Assembly: GCF_016918075.2 (NCBI RefSeq)
Contig: NZ_JAERPS020000007.1
Span: 210,327-274,326, forward strand
Origin: Rheinheimera maricola
Lineage (GTDB): Bacteria > Pseudomonadota > Gammaproteobacteria > Enterobacterales > Alteromonadaceae
DNA length: 64,000 bases
Direction of reading: 5' to 3'
A program made the position numbers and the translations under genes. Positions 18,187 to 26,718 of the stretch are shown one piece after another. Numbering within the stretch: the stretch's first letter is position 1; every line of letters begins with the position of its first letter. Below the pieces are notes generated by a model. The model was not told the DNA's origin. It saw only the letters and a program-made list of their open reading frames with translations, and ran no database searches.

Positions 18187-19215
18187 ATGAAAGACAAAGC
18201 TACTTCCTTCGACATAGCTTATATGGCTGGTGTATCGCAGTCTACGGTTTCACGTGCACTGCGCAACAGCCCGCAAGTAAATAAAGAAACGCGAGATAAA
18301 GTGCAGGCGATTGCGCGGCAGTTAAATTACAAAGTAGACAAAAACGCCAGCAATTTGCGCCAACAGCGCAGCAGCACGCTGGCGCTGTTATTGTTTGAAG
18401 ACCCCACTACGGATGAATCATTGATAAATCCGTTTTTCTTGTCGATGTTAGGCAGTATTACCCGCGCCTGCGCCAAACGCGGCCAGGATTTGCTGGTGTC
18501 GTTTCAGCAACTTAGCGATGACTGGCACGCCGACTATGAAGACAGTAATAAAGCCGATGGCATTATTCTGCTTGGTTACGGCGACTACAAAGATTACGAG
18601 GAAAAACTGGCTAAGTTATTAGCCCAGGAAACACATTTTGTCTGCTGGGGCGCTGAAGTACTAGGCCATCCGGAGTTTACCTTGCGTAGCAATAACCGCG
18701 AAGGTGGCCGGTTAGCTGGCGAGCACTTGCTGGCGACTGGGCATAAAAAATTCGCCTTTGTTGGCAATGCTTCCGAAGGTAGCCCGGAATTTAGTGAGCG
18801 TTATCTCGGCTTTATTGCCGCGTTAGAAACTGCCGGTATTAATGCCGAGCAAGTACCGCATTTTGATGCGATAACGACGGAGAGTGCTGGCGACGCGGCT
18901 ACCGAGCAATTATTGGCCGCCGGACATCAGTTAGACGCCATCTTCTGCGCCAGTGATTTAATAGCCATTGGCGTGATGCGTTGCCTGAAGCGGCGTAATT
19001 TGCGCGTACCAGAAGATATTGCGGTAATGGGCTTTGATGATATTCCGGTGGCGTCTTTTGCTACGCCGGCACTGAGCACTATTCAGCAAGATACCACCCA
19101 GGCCGGTGAATTGCTGGTCAACAACCTGCTACAGCTAATCAACAATCAACCTATCACCATCAGCCAGATAGAACCCAAGCTGATTATCCGTCAGTCTTGT
19201 GGTGCGCGCGAATAA
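18187..19215 (+). CDS. LacI-family regulator, predicted maltodextrin regulator (MalR-like)
   Basis: A 342-aa repressor. The ATG at 18187 is directly after an in-frame TTG. The N-terminal LacI helix-turn-helix is FDIAYMAGVSQSTVSRAL followed by the hinge helix (KVQAIARQLNYKVDKNAS). The effector domain is a periplasmic-binding-protein fold with PEDIAVMGFDDIP and a final TTIQQDTTQAGELLV-like segment. Its gene is in the same block as an amylase and a sugar transporter. Three TGCATACGTATGCA-like palindromes, of the symmetric CG-centred type used by LacI proteins, lie upstream of the glycosidase genes. From this I infer it senses maltose or maltodextrin. It overlaps the convergent SulP gene by 25 bases. 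Confidence 0.88.
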   Translation: MKDKATSFDIAYMAGVSQSTVSRALRNSPQVNKETRDKVQAIARQLNYKVDKNASNLRQQRSSTLALLLFEDPTTDESLINPFFLSMLGSITRACAKRGQDLLVSFQQLSDDWHADYEDSNKADGIILLGYGDYKDYEEKLAKLLAQETHFVCWGAEVLGHPEFTLRSNNREGGRLAGEHLLATGHKKFAFVGNASEGSPEFSERYLGFIAALETAGINAEQVPHFDAITTESAGDAATEQLLAAGHQLDAIFCASDLIAIGVMRCLKRRNLRVPEDIAVMGFDDIPVASFATPALSTIQQDTTQAGELLVNNLLQLINNQPITISQIEPKLIIRQSCGARE

Positions 19216-20924
19216 AGCTGCTCCAATGCTTCACGCAGGGTTGGGTAAAAGCTTAACACGCCAGGTAGGGGTTGTACGCCTGCGCGGGCTAGTGTTTTAA
19301 GCGGTTGAAACTGTAAGTCGGTAATGAGCAGCTCAGTGTTATTTTTGCTGCATTTACTGAGCAGTTTATTCAGCGCGGCCAGACCACCGGCGTCTAACAG
19401 CGGCACACCATCCATATACAACACTATGCCGCGGCTGTGTCCGGTGAGCTGAGCGATATCAGCAAAAATGCGCTCGGCGGCGGCAAAAAACAATGGGCCG
19501 CTAATTTTCAGTACTTGCCAGCCGTCGGGTATCGGTTGCTCTACCTGTTTGCGATTGCTGCTGATATCGGTAACTCTGCTCATTTCGGCAATTTCTTTTA
19601 CAAAAAGCAAAGCGGCGAGCAGGATGCCGGTGGTAATGGCGATCACCATATCAAACAGCACGGTGAGGCTAAAACAGGTAATAAACACCCAAATATCGCT
19701 GCGTGGTGCGGTTTTCAGTAAACGCACTGCTTTGGGCGCTTCGCTCATATTCCACGCCACTATAATAAGTAACGCCGCCAGTGCAGCCATTGGCAGATAA
19801 GACAGCAGTTGCGCCAACAATACTAAGCCGAGCAACAGCACCAACGCATGCACCATCGCCGCAAAGGGTGATTGCGCCCCGGCTTTAAAGTTCGCCGATG
19901 AGCGCGCCAGAGCTGCTGTGGCAGTAATGCCGCCGAAAAATGGTGTAATAATATTGCCCAGGCCCTGACCGAATAGCTCACTATTCGCACTGTGGCGCCG
20001 GCCCGACATGCCATCCAGTACCACTGCACACAGCAAGGACTCAATTGCGCCCAGCATGGCCATAGCAAAGGCGGCAGCCAGCAGGTCTTTTGCCAGTTGC
20101 CAGCTAAAGGTAAGCATTTGGCCTTCCGGCCCGGGGCGTAACCAAGGCCAGTCAAAATAGGGTAAATAGGGTGGAATACCATTGCCGCTGCTGCCGTCTG
20201 GCGCGGTGTAACTAAAGCGCGAGCCGATAGTATCCAGCTCAAAGCCAAACTGCAGTAGTAACAAAGCCAGCACGGTGCCGGTAAACAGCGCTGGTAAATG
20301 CGCCGGTACTACCGTTTTTAGTTTTGGCCATAGCAGCATTACCGCCATTGTAACGCTGGCTACCAGCAGGCTAGGCGAAGACAATTGCGGTAAATTCTGC
20401 GCCAGGGCCAGCAGTTTATCGACATAATGCTCCGGCATATCTGCTATGGCTAAGCCAAAAAAGTCTTTAATTTGTAAGGTGGCAATAACCACGGCTATAC
20501 CGCCGGTAAAGCCAAGGGTGACAGACTCAGGAATATATTCTATTAGCCGGCCGAGGCGCATAACGGCCATGACCAGCAGCAAAATGCCGGACAACACCGT
20601 GGCTATAAGCAGGCCGCTTAAACCGTATTTCAATGCCACTGGATACAGAATAACCACAAAGGCGGCAGTAGGGCCGCTGATGCTGTAACGCGCGCCGCCG
20701 GTAAGGGCAATGACAAAACCGGCAATAATGGCGGTATAGAGGCCGTATTGCGGTGCCACGCCCGAGGCTATTGCCAATGCCATCGCCAGTGGTATGGCAA
20801 TAATGCCGACAGAAACACCGGCCAGCAGATCTTTACCTAATTTATTCAGATCATAGCCTTCGGCCAGCGCCTCGCGCAGCGCATGGCCGATACGCAGGGA
20901 AAACAGGTGAGGACGGTCAGACAC
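19191..20924 (-). CDS. SulP family anion transporter with C-terminal STAS domain
   Basis: A 577-aa membrane protein. I place the start at the GTG at 20924, which has GGAG 5 bases upstream; the frame opens further up only from a TTG. The sulfate-permease core (residues about 30-440) has VGIIAIPLAMALAIASG, SISGPTAAFVVIL and AMLGAIESLLCAVV. The STAS domain (about 460-570) contains GIVLYMDGVPLLDAGG, where the Asp-Gly-Val-Pro loop resembles anti-sigma antagonists. DauA-like members carry dicarboxylates, others sulfate or bicarbonate; the substrate here is open. It converges with the LacI gene. Confidence 0.92.
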   Translation of the reverse strand: MSDRPHLFSLRIGHALREALAEGYDLNKLGKDLLAGVSVGIIAIPLAMALAIASGVAPQYGLYTAIIAGFVIALTGGARYSISGPTAAFVVILYPVALKYGLSGLLIATVLSGILLLVMAVMRLGRLIEYIPESVTLGFTGGIAVVIATLQIKDFFGLAIADMPEHYVDKLLALAQNLPQLSSPSLLVASVTMAVMLLWPKLKTVVPAHLPALFTGTVLALLLLQFGFELDTIGSRFSYTAPDGSSGNGIPPYLPYFDWPWLRPGPEGQMLTFSWQLAKDLLAAAFAMAMLGAIESLLCAVVLDGMSGRRHSANSELFGQGLGNIITPFFGGITATAALARSSANFKAGAQSPFAAMVHALVLLLGLVLLAQLLSYLPMAALAALLIIVAWNMSEAPKAVRLLKTAPRSDIWVFITCFSLTVLFDMVIAITTGILLAALLFVKEIAEMSRVTDISSNRKQVEQPIPDGWQVLKISGPLFFAAAERIFADIAQLTGHSRGIVLYMDGVPLLDAGGLAALNKLLSKCSKNNTELLITDLQFQPLKTLARAGVQPLPGVLSFYPTLREALEQLYSRAPQD

Positions 20925-21017
20925 CACAACTCCGCTACAGCAGAACAGGTGACATGAGTTTAGCAAATCGGCAGCACTGCCGGTATGCGCTATTAGTCTG
21001 ACAAATAACTATTTTTC

Positions 21018-21046
21018 TGCCGCTGCAGTGTGGTGCTGCAGCGGCA
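21018..21046 (-). terminator. Perfect hairpin after the alpha/beta hydrolase gene
   Basis: An 11-bp perfect stem (TGCCGCTGCAG / CTGCAGCGGCA) with a 7-base loop sits just downstream of the hydrolase stop codon. It lacks a clear U-tract on the minus strand, so it may end transcription inefficiently or stabilise the 3' end of the message. Confidence 0.5.
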
Positions 21047-21054
21047 ATATAGCA

Positions 21055-22104
21055 TTAAAGGTACTGTTTTAACCAGGCGGCGATTTCGGCATCGGCTTCT
21101 GCGCGGTTAGGGTATAAGTCATGGTCGGCACCCGGGTACACCACTAATTTATGTGGCTGGCCTTTTTCAACCAGAGCTTTGGCCAGATTTTGCGATTGCG
21201 CCACTTCAACCCTTACATCTTTATCACCATGTAACAGCAATATCGGTAACTTGGGTGGTAGCTTATCTAGCCAGTGCAGCACCGAGCGCGCCCTTAATTG
21301 CGCGGTTTTTTCGGTGGCGTAGTTAGGAATAAATCTGGTGTAAATGTTTTCCATCGCCTGGCGCACCTCCAGGCTGGCTTCTAAATCGGCTACGCCGGCT
21401 TCAACAATCAAAGCTTTAAGTTGCGGCATGTCACGCGCTGCCAGATAACTCATCATACCGCCGCGGCTGGCGCCTAACATGGCAACACGCGCACTGTCAG
21501 CGTCGGCCATGCCATTGATTATCGGCAGCAAATTTTTAATATCGTTGACGTCAGCGCCGCCAAACTGATCTAGCTCGATATGTTGCTTCACTGTGGTTGC
21601 AAAGCCTTTGGCACCGCGATACTGGCTGGCAATGACGATATTCCCTAATTCTGCAATAGGCATCAGACTGTGCTGCACGGCGCCATATACCAGGGTGCCA
21701 CCTTTGGCATTGCCGCCGCGGTTATAAATCACTACCGGCAACTTGTTCCGCTCTGCAGCGTTGGTTTTAGGGCGTAGCATTACGCCTTCAACCAAAATGC
21801 CGTCTGACTCATAAACAAATACACGGCAATCAATGGTTTGCTGACGGCGTTCGACATCGGCGCGGGGCAGCATTTTTTCAAACTGCTCAGTGTTGAACTT
21901 TGGCTTTTTGCTTAACATCGCCAGCCAGCTGTCGTAGCTGGCAAAAGGGCCACCATAGCAACTAAAGTTACTTTTTAGATTTTCGGCTGATGAAAATGGC
22001 GCTAGCAACTCAGGACCAGCTTTGTTTGGTTTATCAGAGGCGGCGTGCAGTTGCGAGCCAGAAGCCAGTAGTAAGCAACTGAGTAAAATCAGAAAAGGTT
22101 TCAT
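21055..22104 (-). CDS. Secreted alpha/beta hydrolase (prolyl oligopeptidase/S9-like)
   Basis: A 349-aa protein. The second of two close ATGs (22104) has AAGGA at correct spacing and begins a signal peptide (KPFLILLSCLLLASGSQLHA). The catalytic triad is visible: Ser in GASRGG, Asp in HGDKDVRV and His in YPGADHDLYP. The DGILVEGVMLRP and YNRGGNAKGG segments (oxyanion region) fit S9-type peptidases and esterases acting on short substrates. It lacks the N-terminal beta-propeller of true prolyl oligopeptidases. It sits between SulP and the amylase on the same strand but has its own spacing, and no maltose operator is seen before it. Confidence 0.87.
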   Translation of the reverse strand: MKPFLILLSCLLLASGSQLHAASDKPNKAGPELLAPFSSAENLKSNFSCYGGPFASYDSWLAMLSKKPKFNTEQFEKMLPRADVERRQQTIDCRVFVYESDGILVEGVMLRPKTNAAERNKLPVVIYNRGGNAKGGTLVYGAVQHSLMPIAELGNIVIASQYRGAKGFATTVKQHIELDQFGGADVNDIKNLLPIINGMADADSARVAMLGASRGGMMSYLAARDMPQLKALIVEAGVADLEASLEVRQAMENIYTRFIPNYATEKTAQLRARSVLHWLDKLPPKLPILLLHGDKDVRVEVAQSQNLAKALVEKGQPHKLVVYPGADHDLYPNRAEADAEIAAWLKQYL

Positions 22105-22164
22105 AGACATTCCTTGTTAAATTCACGGGTACAATAAGTTAACAAGGGGAGCTTGGCAAGCGGC

Positions 22165-22198
22165 AAGAAAAAACCGCCGCTAAACCAGCCGGCGGTTT
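22165..22198 (-). terminator. Rho-independent terminator of the GH13 gene
   Basis: On the minus strand a 9-bp stem (AAACCGCCG with CGGCGGTTT) is followed by a run of six T, 20 bases after the amylase stop codon. This is a standard intrinsic terminator, and it separates the amylase from the downstream hydrolase gene. Confidence 0.85.
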
Positions 22199-22217
22199 CA
22201 GGGAGAGCTTTTAAATC

Positions 22218-23924
22218 TCAGAGGGCGCTGTGCAGTAGCAGTAAGCTGAATGGCGCAAGTGTATTGCCGTCCAGGTCAAAGGCCCAGCTGGCATGCAAGC
22301 CGGTTCGGTTAATACTGCTGATATCTTGCGCGTTGTTGGTTAGGTTCAGCAGAAACAAGCTCTTACTGTTATTTAGCCCGCGGGTAATTTGTACAATGCC
22401 GTTATCCCATTGCGTTACCTGATAGCTGCCCTCAGTACCCAGCTCGGGCCGTTGTTTTTTTAGTGCAATTAACAGCTTATACAATTGCCATATTGAATCG
22501 GGCTGCGCTTGCTGTGCGCTAACGCTGCGATCGCTGGCTTGTAGTTGCCCGGCAAGAAAATCCGGATACCAGTTGGGGAAGCCGTCGCCAAATAGCGCCA
22601 ACTGTTCTACCCAGCTGTTATTTGCCTGGGTAAAACCAGCTTGCTGGTTGTTATCCCATAGCATAGGCGCGCGCTTGTATACGTCGTGACCAGTGCCGCC
22701 CTGCGTTAAGCCAATTTCTTCACCGTAGTAAATGTATGGCGTGCCCGGTGAGCTGAATAACATCGCAGCCGCCAGTTTGGCTTTGGCGTCATCTTGCTTA
22801 AGCTGATAGGCAATACGCTCCTGATCGTGGTTAGTTAAAAACGGCGAAAAAAAGCTAAGAGGTGCGACAGAATCAGCACGTTGCTGCACATTTTGCTGCA
22901 ATACCGAGACATCAGCAGTTTTTTGTGTATTGGACTGCATAGTACCAAACTGAGCATCGCCACTGGCATCAGGCTTTAGCAGGCCCAGTATTTTATAGCC
23001 GACTTCAAAATCAAAGCCCTGGTCAAGCCCTGTGCCTTCGCCGTAATAACGGGCGGCAACCGGGATATCTACCCAGGCTTCACCCACTAAGTAGGCTTCT
23101 GGATTAATGCTTTTCACGTATTGGTTAAAATCCTGCCAGTAGGCAATGGTTTCAGCGGTATCAGCTTGCGCATCGGGGCCACCCTCCATGGCAAAGCGCA
23201 CAGCGTCTAAACGAAAACCGGCTACGCCTTTATCCAGCCAGAATTTGGCCATTTTTTCCATTTCAGCCACTACATCGGGGTGGCGTAAATTTACATCTGG
23301 TTGGCTGGCGCCAAAGGCAGCATAGTAGTAGGCGTTACGGCTTTCGTTGTAATGCCATACCGCATCGGGTTTATCGTTGTCGCTCCAGGCGTGGCCCCAG
23401 CCGCTGCCCACTTCAGGTATAGTGTCTCGCCAGATAAAGTAATCTTTATACGGCGCTTCACCCGCGGCCGAGCGTTTAAACCAGTCATGCTCGCTGGAGA
23501 TATGGTTAATCACCAAATCCAGAATCACCTTCATACCTTTGGCATCGGCAGCTTGGATAAAGGCTTCAAATTCGGCCATAGTGCCGTAATCACTTTCTAC
23601 CTGATAAAACTCAGTAAAGTCGTAACCGTGATAAGACGGTGCTTCGAACATTGGCGTTAGCCACAGCGCGGTGACGCCTAAATCCTGCAAGTACGGTAGT
23701 TTGGCGGTCATGCCGTTAAAGTCGCCGTGGCCATCGCCGTCGGTGTCGTAAAAGCTGCGCGGCCAGATTTGGTAAAACACCGCGTCCTGCCACCAGGGGC
23801 TGGCTTGGGCAGAGCTGGCTTGTGCTGCTGGCTGTGGCGTTTCTGCGGCTGTCGTACTGGTTTGCGGTTGGCAGGCGGCCAGTAATAGTGACAGCGCCAG
23901 CGCGCTTAAGGTAAAAGCTTTCAT
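22218..23924 (-). CDS. GH13 alpha-amylase/alpha-glucosidase family lipoprotein
   Basis: A 568-aa enzyme with a GGGGA ribosome site. The signal peptide ends in lipobox LLAAC (Cys18), followed by a Gln/Ala/Thr linker, so it is membrane-anchored. The (beta/alpha)8 barrel has the GH13 regions: DLVINH (about 136-141), GFRLDAVR with nucleophile Asp240, VGEAW with acid/base Glu282 and FLTNHDQ with transition-state Asp367. The insert DTDGDGHGDFNGM is the calcium-binding loop of GH13 enzymes such as oligo-1,6-glucosidase and subfamily 36 members. It is predicted to cut maltodextrins in the periplasm or at the outer surface. It is divergent from the sugar transporter and shares an operator with it. Confidence 0.93.
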   Translation of the reverse strand: MKAFTLSALALSLLLAACQPQTSTTAAETPQPAAQASSAQASPWWQDAVFYQIWPRSFYDTDGDGHGDFNGMTAKLPYLQDLGVTALWLTPMFEAPSYHGYDFTEFYQVESDYGTMAEFEAFIQAADAKGMKVILDLVINHISSEHDWFKRSAAGEAPYKDYFIWRDTIPEVGSGWGHAWSDNDKPDAVWHYNESRNAYYYAAFGASQPDVNLRHPDVVAEMEKMAKFWLDKGVAGFRLDAVRFAMEGGPDAQADTAETIAYWQDFNQYVKSINPEAYLVGEAWVDIPVAARYYGEGTGLDQGFDFEVGYKILGLLKPDASGDAQFGTMQSNTQKTADVSVLQQNVQQRADSVAPLSFFSPFLTNHDQERIAYQLKQDDAKAKLAAAMLFSSPGTPYIYYGEEIGLTQGGTGHDVYKRAPMLWDNNQQAGFTQANNSWVEQLALFGDGFPNWYPDFLAGQLQASDRSVSAQQAQPDSIWQLYKLLIALKKQRPELGTEGSYQVTQWDNGIVQITRGLNNSKSLFLLNLTNNAQDISSINRTGLHASWAFDLDGNTLAPFSLLLLHSAL

Positions 23925-24026
23925 GTCATCCCCGTGCGTTTTTTTTGGTGCACCATATCAAAGCGCAGATGCACTGCTATGCTGATTTAGCCTTGGTAAT
24001 AACGCCAAAATAGTGCAACAACAAGA

Positions 24027-24040
24027 TGAATACGTATGCA
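24027..24040. promoter_or_regulatory. Predicted MalR (LacI-family) operator between amylase and transporter
   Basis: TGAATACGTATGCA, a palindrome with one mismatch to TGCATACGTATGCA, lies 86 bases before the transporter start and 102 bases before the amylase start. The same sequence recurs at 51563 and 59442, each time before a maltodextrin gene. Position and symmetry fit a LacI-type operator controlling both divergent genes. Confidence 0.8.
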
Positions 24041-24126
24041 CAATTTTGCGCAAAATGGCTGCTATCGTGTAGCTTAGTTCGATCTGTGCGCTTACACAGC
24101 ATAATAAAACCATCCGGGGAGCGGAT

Positions 24127-25593
24127 ATGAAACAACCTAAGTTATCCTTTTGGCAGATTTGGAACCTTAGCTTCGGCTTTTTAGGGGTGCAAATTGGCTT
24201 TGCGCTGCAAAACGGTAACGTCAGCCGGATCCTGTCCGATCTGGGTGCCGATTTATCGTCATTGTCATTATTCTGGCTGGCAGCGCCGATTATGGGTCTG
24301 TTGGTGCAACCTATTGTCGGTGCCGCCTCTGACAGGACCTGGAATAAACTCGGCCGCCGCTTGCCGTTTATGCTGGGTGGTGCGGTGATTGCCGCCGCGG
24401 CAATGATGCTGCTACCTAACGCCTCAATGGTGGTGGCGTTTATTCCGCCGATGCTATTTGGCTTGCTGATTTTTGCCATTAAAGACGCTGCCTTTAACGT
24501 CACGTTTCAGCCGTTCCGCTCACTGGTGTCCGATATGGTGCCAGCCGAACAGCGCAACCTTGGCTATTCAGTACAAACGCTACTGATCAATATCGGTGCA
24601 GTGTTTGGCTCTATTTTGCCGTTTGTGCTAACTAACGTAGTAGGGCTGGATAACGCCTCTAAAGCCGGCGAAGTAGCACCTTCTGTAGTATGGGCTTTCT
24701 ACATTGGCGCTACGGTATTGCTGGGTAGCGTGCTGTGGACAGTATTTCGCACCAAAGAATATGCGCCTGAACAATATTACGCATACAAAGGCCTGGATGC
24801 AGAATCACAGGCACTGGCCGAGCAGGTGCGTAAATCACGTAGCCTGGGCGAGAAGCTAAGCGATTTTTGGCAAACCATGCTTAGCATGCCGAAAATCATG
24901 AAGCAGTTGGCATTGGTGCAGTTTTTTAGCTGGTTTGCGCTGTTTATTATGTGGACCTACTTTCCGGCCGCTATTGCGCAGAATACCTGGGGTGTAGGTG
25001 TTGAATGGTACAACGGCAGCTACATTGCGCAAATGGGCGGAGTACCAGCGCATATTGCTGCAGCTAAAGGCGCGGCCGGTGACTGGGTCGGCATTTTATA
25101 CGCTGGTTATTCATTGTTTGCGGTGCTGTTTTCGTTAGTGATGGCCAAATTAGCCAATCTGTTTGGCCGCAAGTTTGTTTATTCATTCTCGTTGTTAGCT
25201 GGTGGCTTGGGCTATTTAAGCTTTGTACTGTTTACCGACCCAACCATGACCCACGTAAACCTGCTGATCACCCAAGTAGAAATTCCCAAAGGCGCGCTGG
25301 GGTTAATGCTGCCGATGATCGGTGTCGGTATTGCCTGGGCCGCTATTTTGGCCATGCCGTATGCCATACTGGCCGGTGCCTTGCCACCGGAGAAAACCGG
25401 CGTGTATATGGGCATTTTTAACTTTACCATCGCCGCACCGCAAATCGTGTCGGGCTTAATTGCCGGCTGGATCTTAGGCTCGGTGTTTGAAAACCAGGCT
25501 GTGTACATTGTAATGTTAGCCGGTGGCGTCATGGTGCTGGGCGCATTGTCGGTATGGCTGGTAAAAGAGCAGGAAGTGACAGCAGCAGAATAA
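24127..25593 (+). CDS. MFS (GPH-like) maltose/maltodextrin transporter
   Basis: A 488-aa inner-membrane protein with 12 predicted helices and a GGGGAGCGG ribosome site. The start IWNLSFGFLGVQIGFALQNGNVSRI and the loop 2-3 segment GAASDRTWNKLGRRLPFMLGG are typical of the glycoside-pentoside-hexuronide/SLC45-like transporters named MalT in Shewanella and Caulobacter relatives. These import maltose or short maltodextrins with protons. The context (shared operator, neighbouring amylase, LacI regulator) supports that assignment. I give no symbol because naming varies. It ends at a strong terminator. Confidence 0.9.
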   Translation: MKQPKLSFWQIWNLSFGFLGVQIGFALQNGNVSRILSDLGADLSSLSLFWLAAPIMGLLVQPIVGAASDRTWNKLGRRLPFMLGGAVIAAAAMMLLPNASMVVAFIPPMLFGLLIFAIKDAAFNVTFQPFRSLVSDMVPAEQRNLGYSVQTLLINIGAVFGSILPFVLTNVVGLDNASKAGEVAPSVVWAFYIGATVLLGSVLWTVFRTKEYAPEQYYAYKGLDAESQALAEQVRKSRSLGEKLSDFWQTMLSMPKIMKQLALVQFFSWFALFIMWTYFPAAIAQNTWGVGVEWYNGSYIAQMGGVPAHIAAAKGAAGDWVGILYAGYSLFAVLFSLVMAKLANLFGRKFVYSFSLLAGGLGYLSFVLFTDPTMTHVNLLITQVEIPKGALGLMLPMIGVGIAWAAILAMPYAILAGALPPEKTGVYMGIFNFTIAAPQIVSGLIAGWILGSVFENQAVYIVMLAGGVMVLGALSVWLVKEQEVTAAE

Positions 25594-25610
25594 GCTTTTA
25601 CAACTAAACA

Positions 25611-25637
25611 AAAGGCGCCGTTTGGCGCCTTTGTTGT
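25611..25637 (+). terminator. Rho-independent terminator after the maltose transporter
   Basis: AAAGGCGCC with GGCGCCTTT forms a 9-bp stem with a GTTT loop, followed by GTTGTTT. It marks the boundary between the maltodextrin genes and the accessory island that starts at 25725. Confidence 0.88.
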
Positions 25638-25724
25638 TTCTGCGGCTGATTACTGCAGTAAATTGGTTACGTCTTATATTGTCGCAGCACTGAATAAGCT
25701 GTCAGCATCTTAAATGGAGGTGCT

Positions 25725-26687
25725 ATGTCAGTTGCGTCAATCATTATTGTTGGAGTGGGAGGCCGTGGCTGCGCGGCATTGCAGCATTTACAGCAGCACA
25801 GTTTGCCAGACAACATTAGCCGAATTGCTATCAGCACCGATAAGCGTGCTTTGAACTCCGTACTTTGTGATAACCGTGTTTTATTAAGCGAGACAATAGC
25901 TAACGGCCGCAGCAGCGGTGGCAATGCTGAGCTGGCGGCTGCCGCAGTTCGCGACACAGAGCCGGCACTACGGCAGGCACTGTGTAGTGCGGATGTGATA
26001 ATTATGCTAACCGGTTTAGGCGGCGGCAATGGCAGCGGTGTGGCAACCGAGTTGGCGAAGCTGGCTGCTGATATGGCTATTCCAGTGTTGGTATTTGCTA
26101 CTTTGCCGTTTAATTTTGAAGGTCAGCGCCGTGCGTTGCTAGCCCAGCAAAGTTTGCTAACAATGCAACAATACGGTGCTGCTGTGGTTGCCTTACCGAA
26201 TGATCAGCTACAGCGCGCTTTAGGGGCGGCTACCCGGCTGGAACAGGCGCTGGACGCCAGTAATCAGTTTTTACTGGTTATTTTGCAGCAGCTAACTGCG
26301 ATGCTAGCCGATACAGGCTTGATTAACATGGACTTTAATGACTTTCTTAGCGTTATCAAACAGCCTGGTTTAGCTCTGGCGGGTGCTATCGAAACTGAGC
26401 AGGAAGATGACTTGCCAGCAGCGCTGCAGAAATTGTTGCTGAATCCGCTGTTACAGCCGCAGCAGTTGTCTCAAGCCAAAGCAGCGTTGTTGCATATTGT
26501 CGCCGGCAAAGGTTTCAGCTTGCAGCAATTTGAAGCACTTGGCTTACAACTGGCGGCAGAGCTGCCAAATGTTGCGCTGCTACTGCAGGGTTTAACGCTG
26601 CAACCGGAAGCGGATACAAAATTGAAGTTGTTGCTGCTTGCCAGCGGCATTAGCGCCGATTGTCGAGCTAAGCTACTTTGTGTATAA
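25725..26687 (+). CDS. FtsZ-like tubulin-superfamily GTPase (not the division FtsZ)
   Basis: A 320-aa protein with a GGAGGTGCT ribosome site. The FtsZ fold is clear: nucleotide loop GVGGRG (10-15), AISTDKRAL (T2/T3 region), tubulin signature GGGNGSG (99-105), PFNFEGQRR (128-136) and PNDQL (159-162). The T7 synergy loop NMDFNDF keeps the catalytic Asp203 and Asp206 and Asn201. It should bind GTP, polymerise and hydrolyse GTP. It lacks the C-terminal linker and conserved peptide that bind FtsA/ZipA, and no division or cell-wall genes are near, so it is a paralogue. It leads a same-strand set with a WYL regulator and a DnaA-like protein. FtsZ-like families of unknown role are known in Proteobacteria; which one this belongs to needs a tree. 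Confidence 0.9.
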   Translation: MSVASIIIVGVGGRGCAALQHLQQHSLPDNISRIAISTDKRALNSVLCDNRVLLSETIANGRSSGGNAELAAAAVRDTEPALRQALCSADVIIMLTGLGGGNGSGVATELAKLAADMAIPVLVFATLPFNFEGQRRALLAQQSLLTMQQYGAAVVALPNDQLQRALGAATRLEQALDASNQFLLVILQQLTAMLADTGLINMDFNDFLSVIKQPGLALAGAIETEQEDDLPAALQKLLLNPLLQPQQLSQAKAALLHIVAGKGFSLQQFEALGLQLAAELPNVALLLQGLTLQPEADTKLKLLLLASGISADCRAKLLCV

Positions 26688-26718
26688 CAATGCCATTGGC
26701 GTAAAAACAGGACCAACT

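Noticed and set aside
25725..26687. The FtsZ-like gene as the cell-division ftsZ
   Set aside because: It lacks the C-terminal conserved peptide, sits away from any division gene cluster, and has GGGNGSG instead of the near-invariant GGGTGTG.
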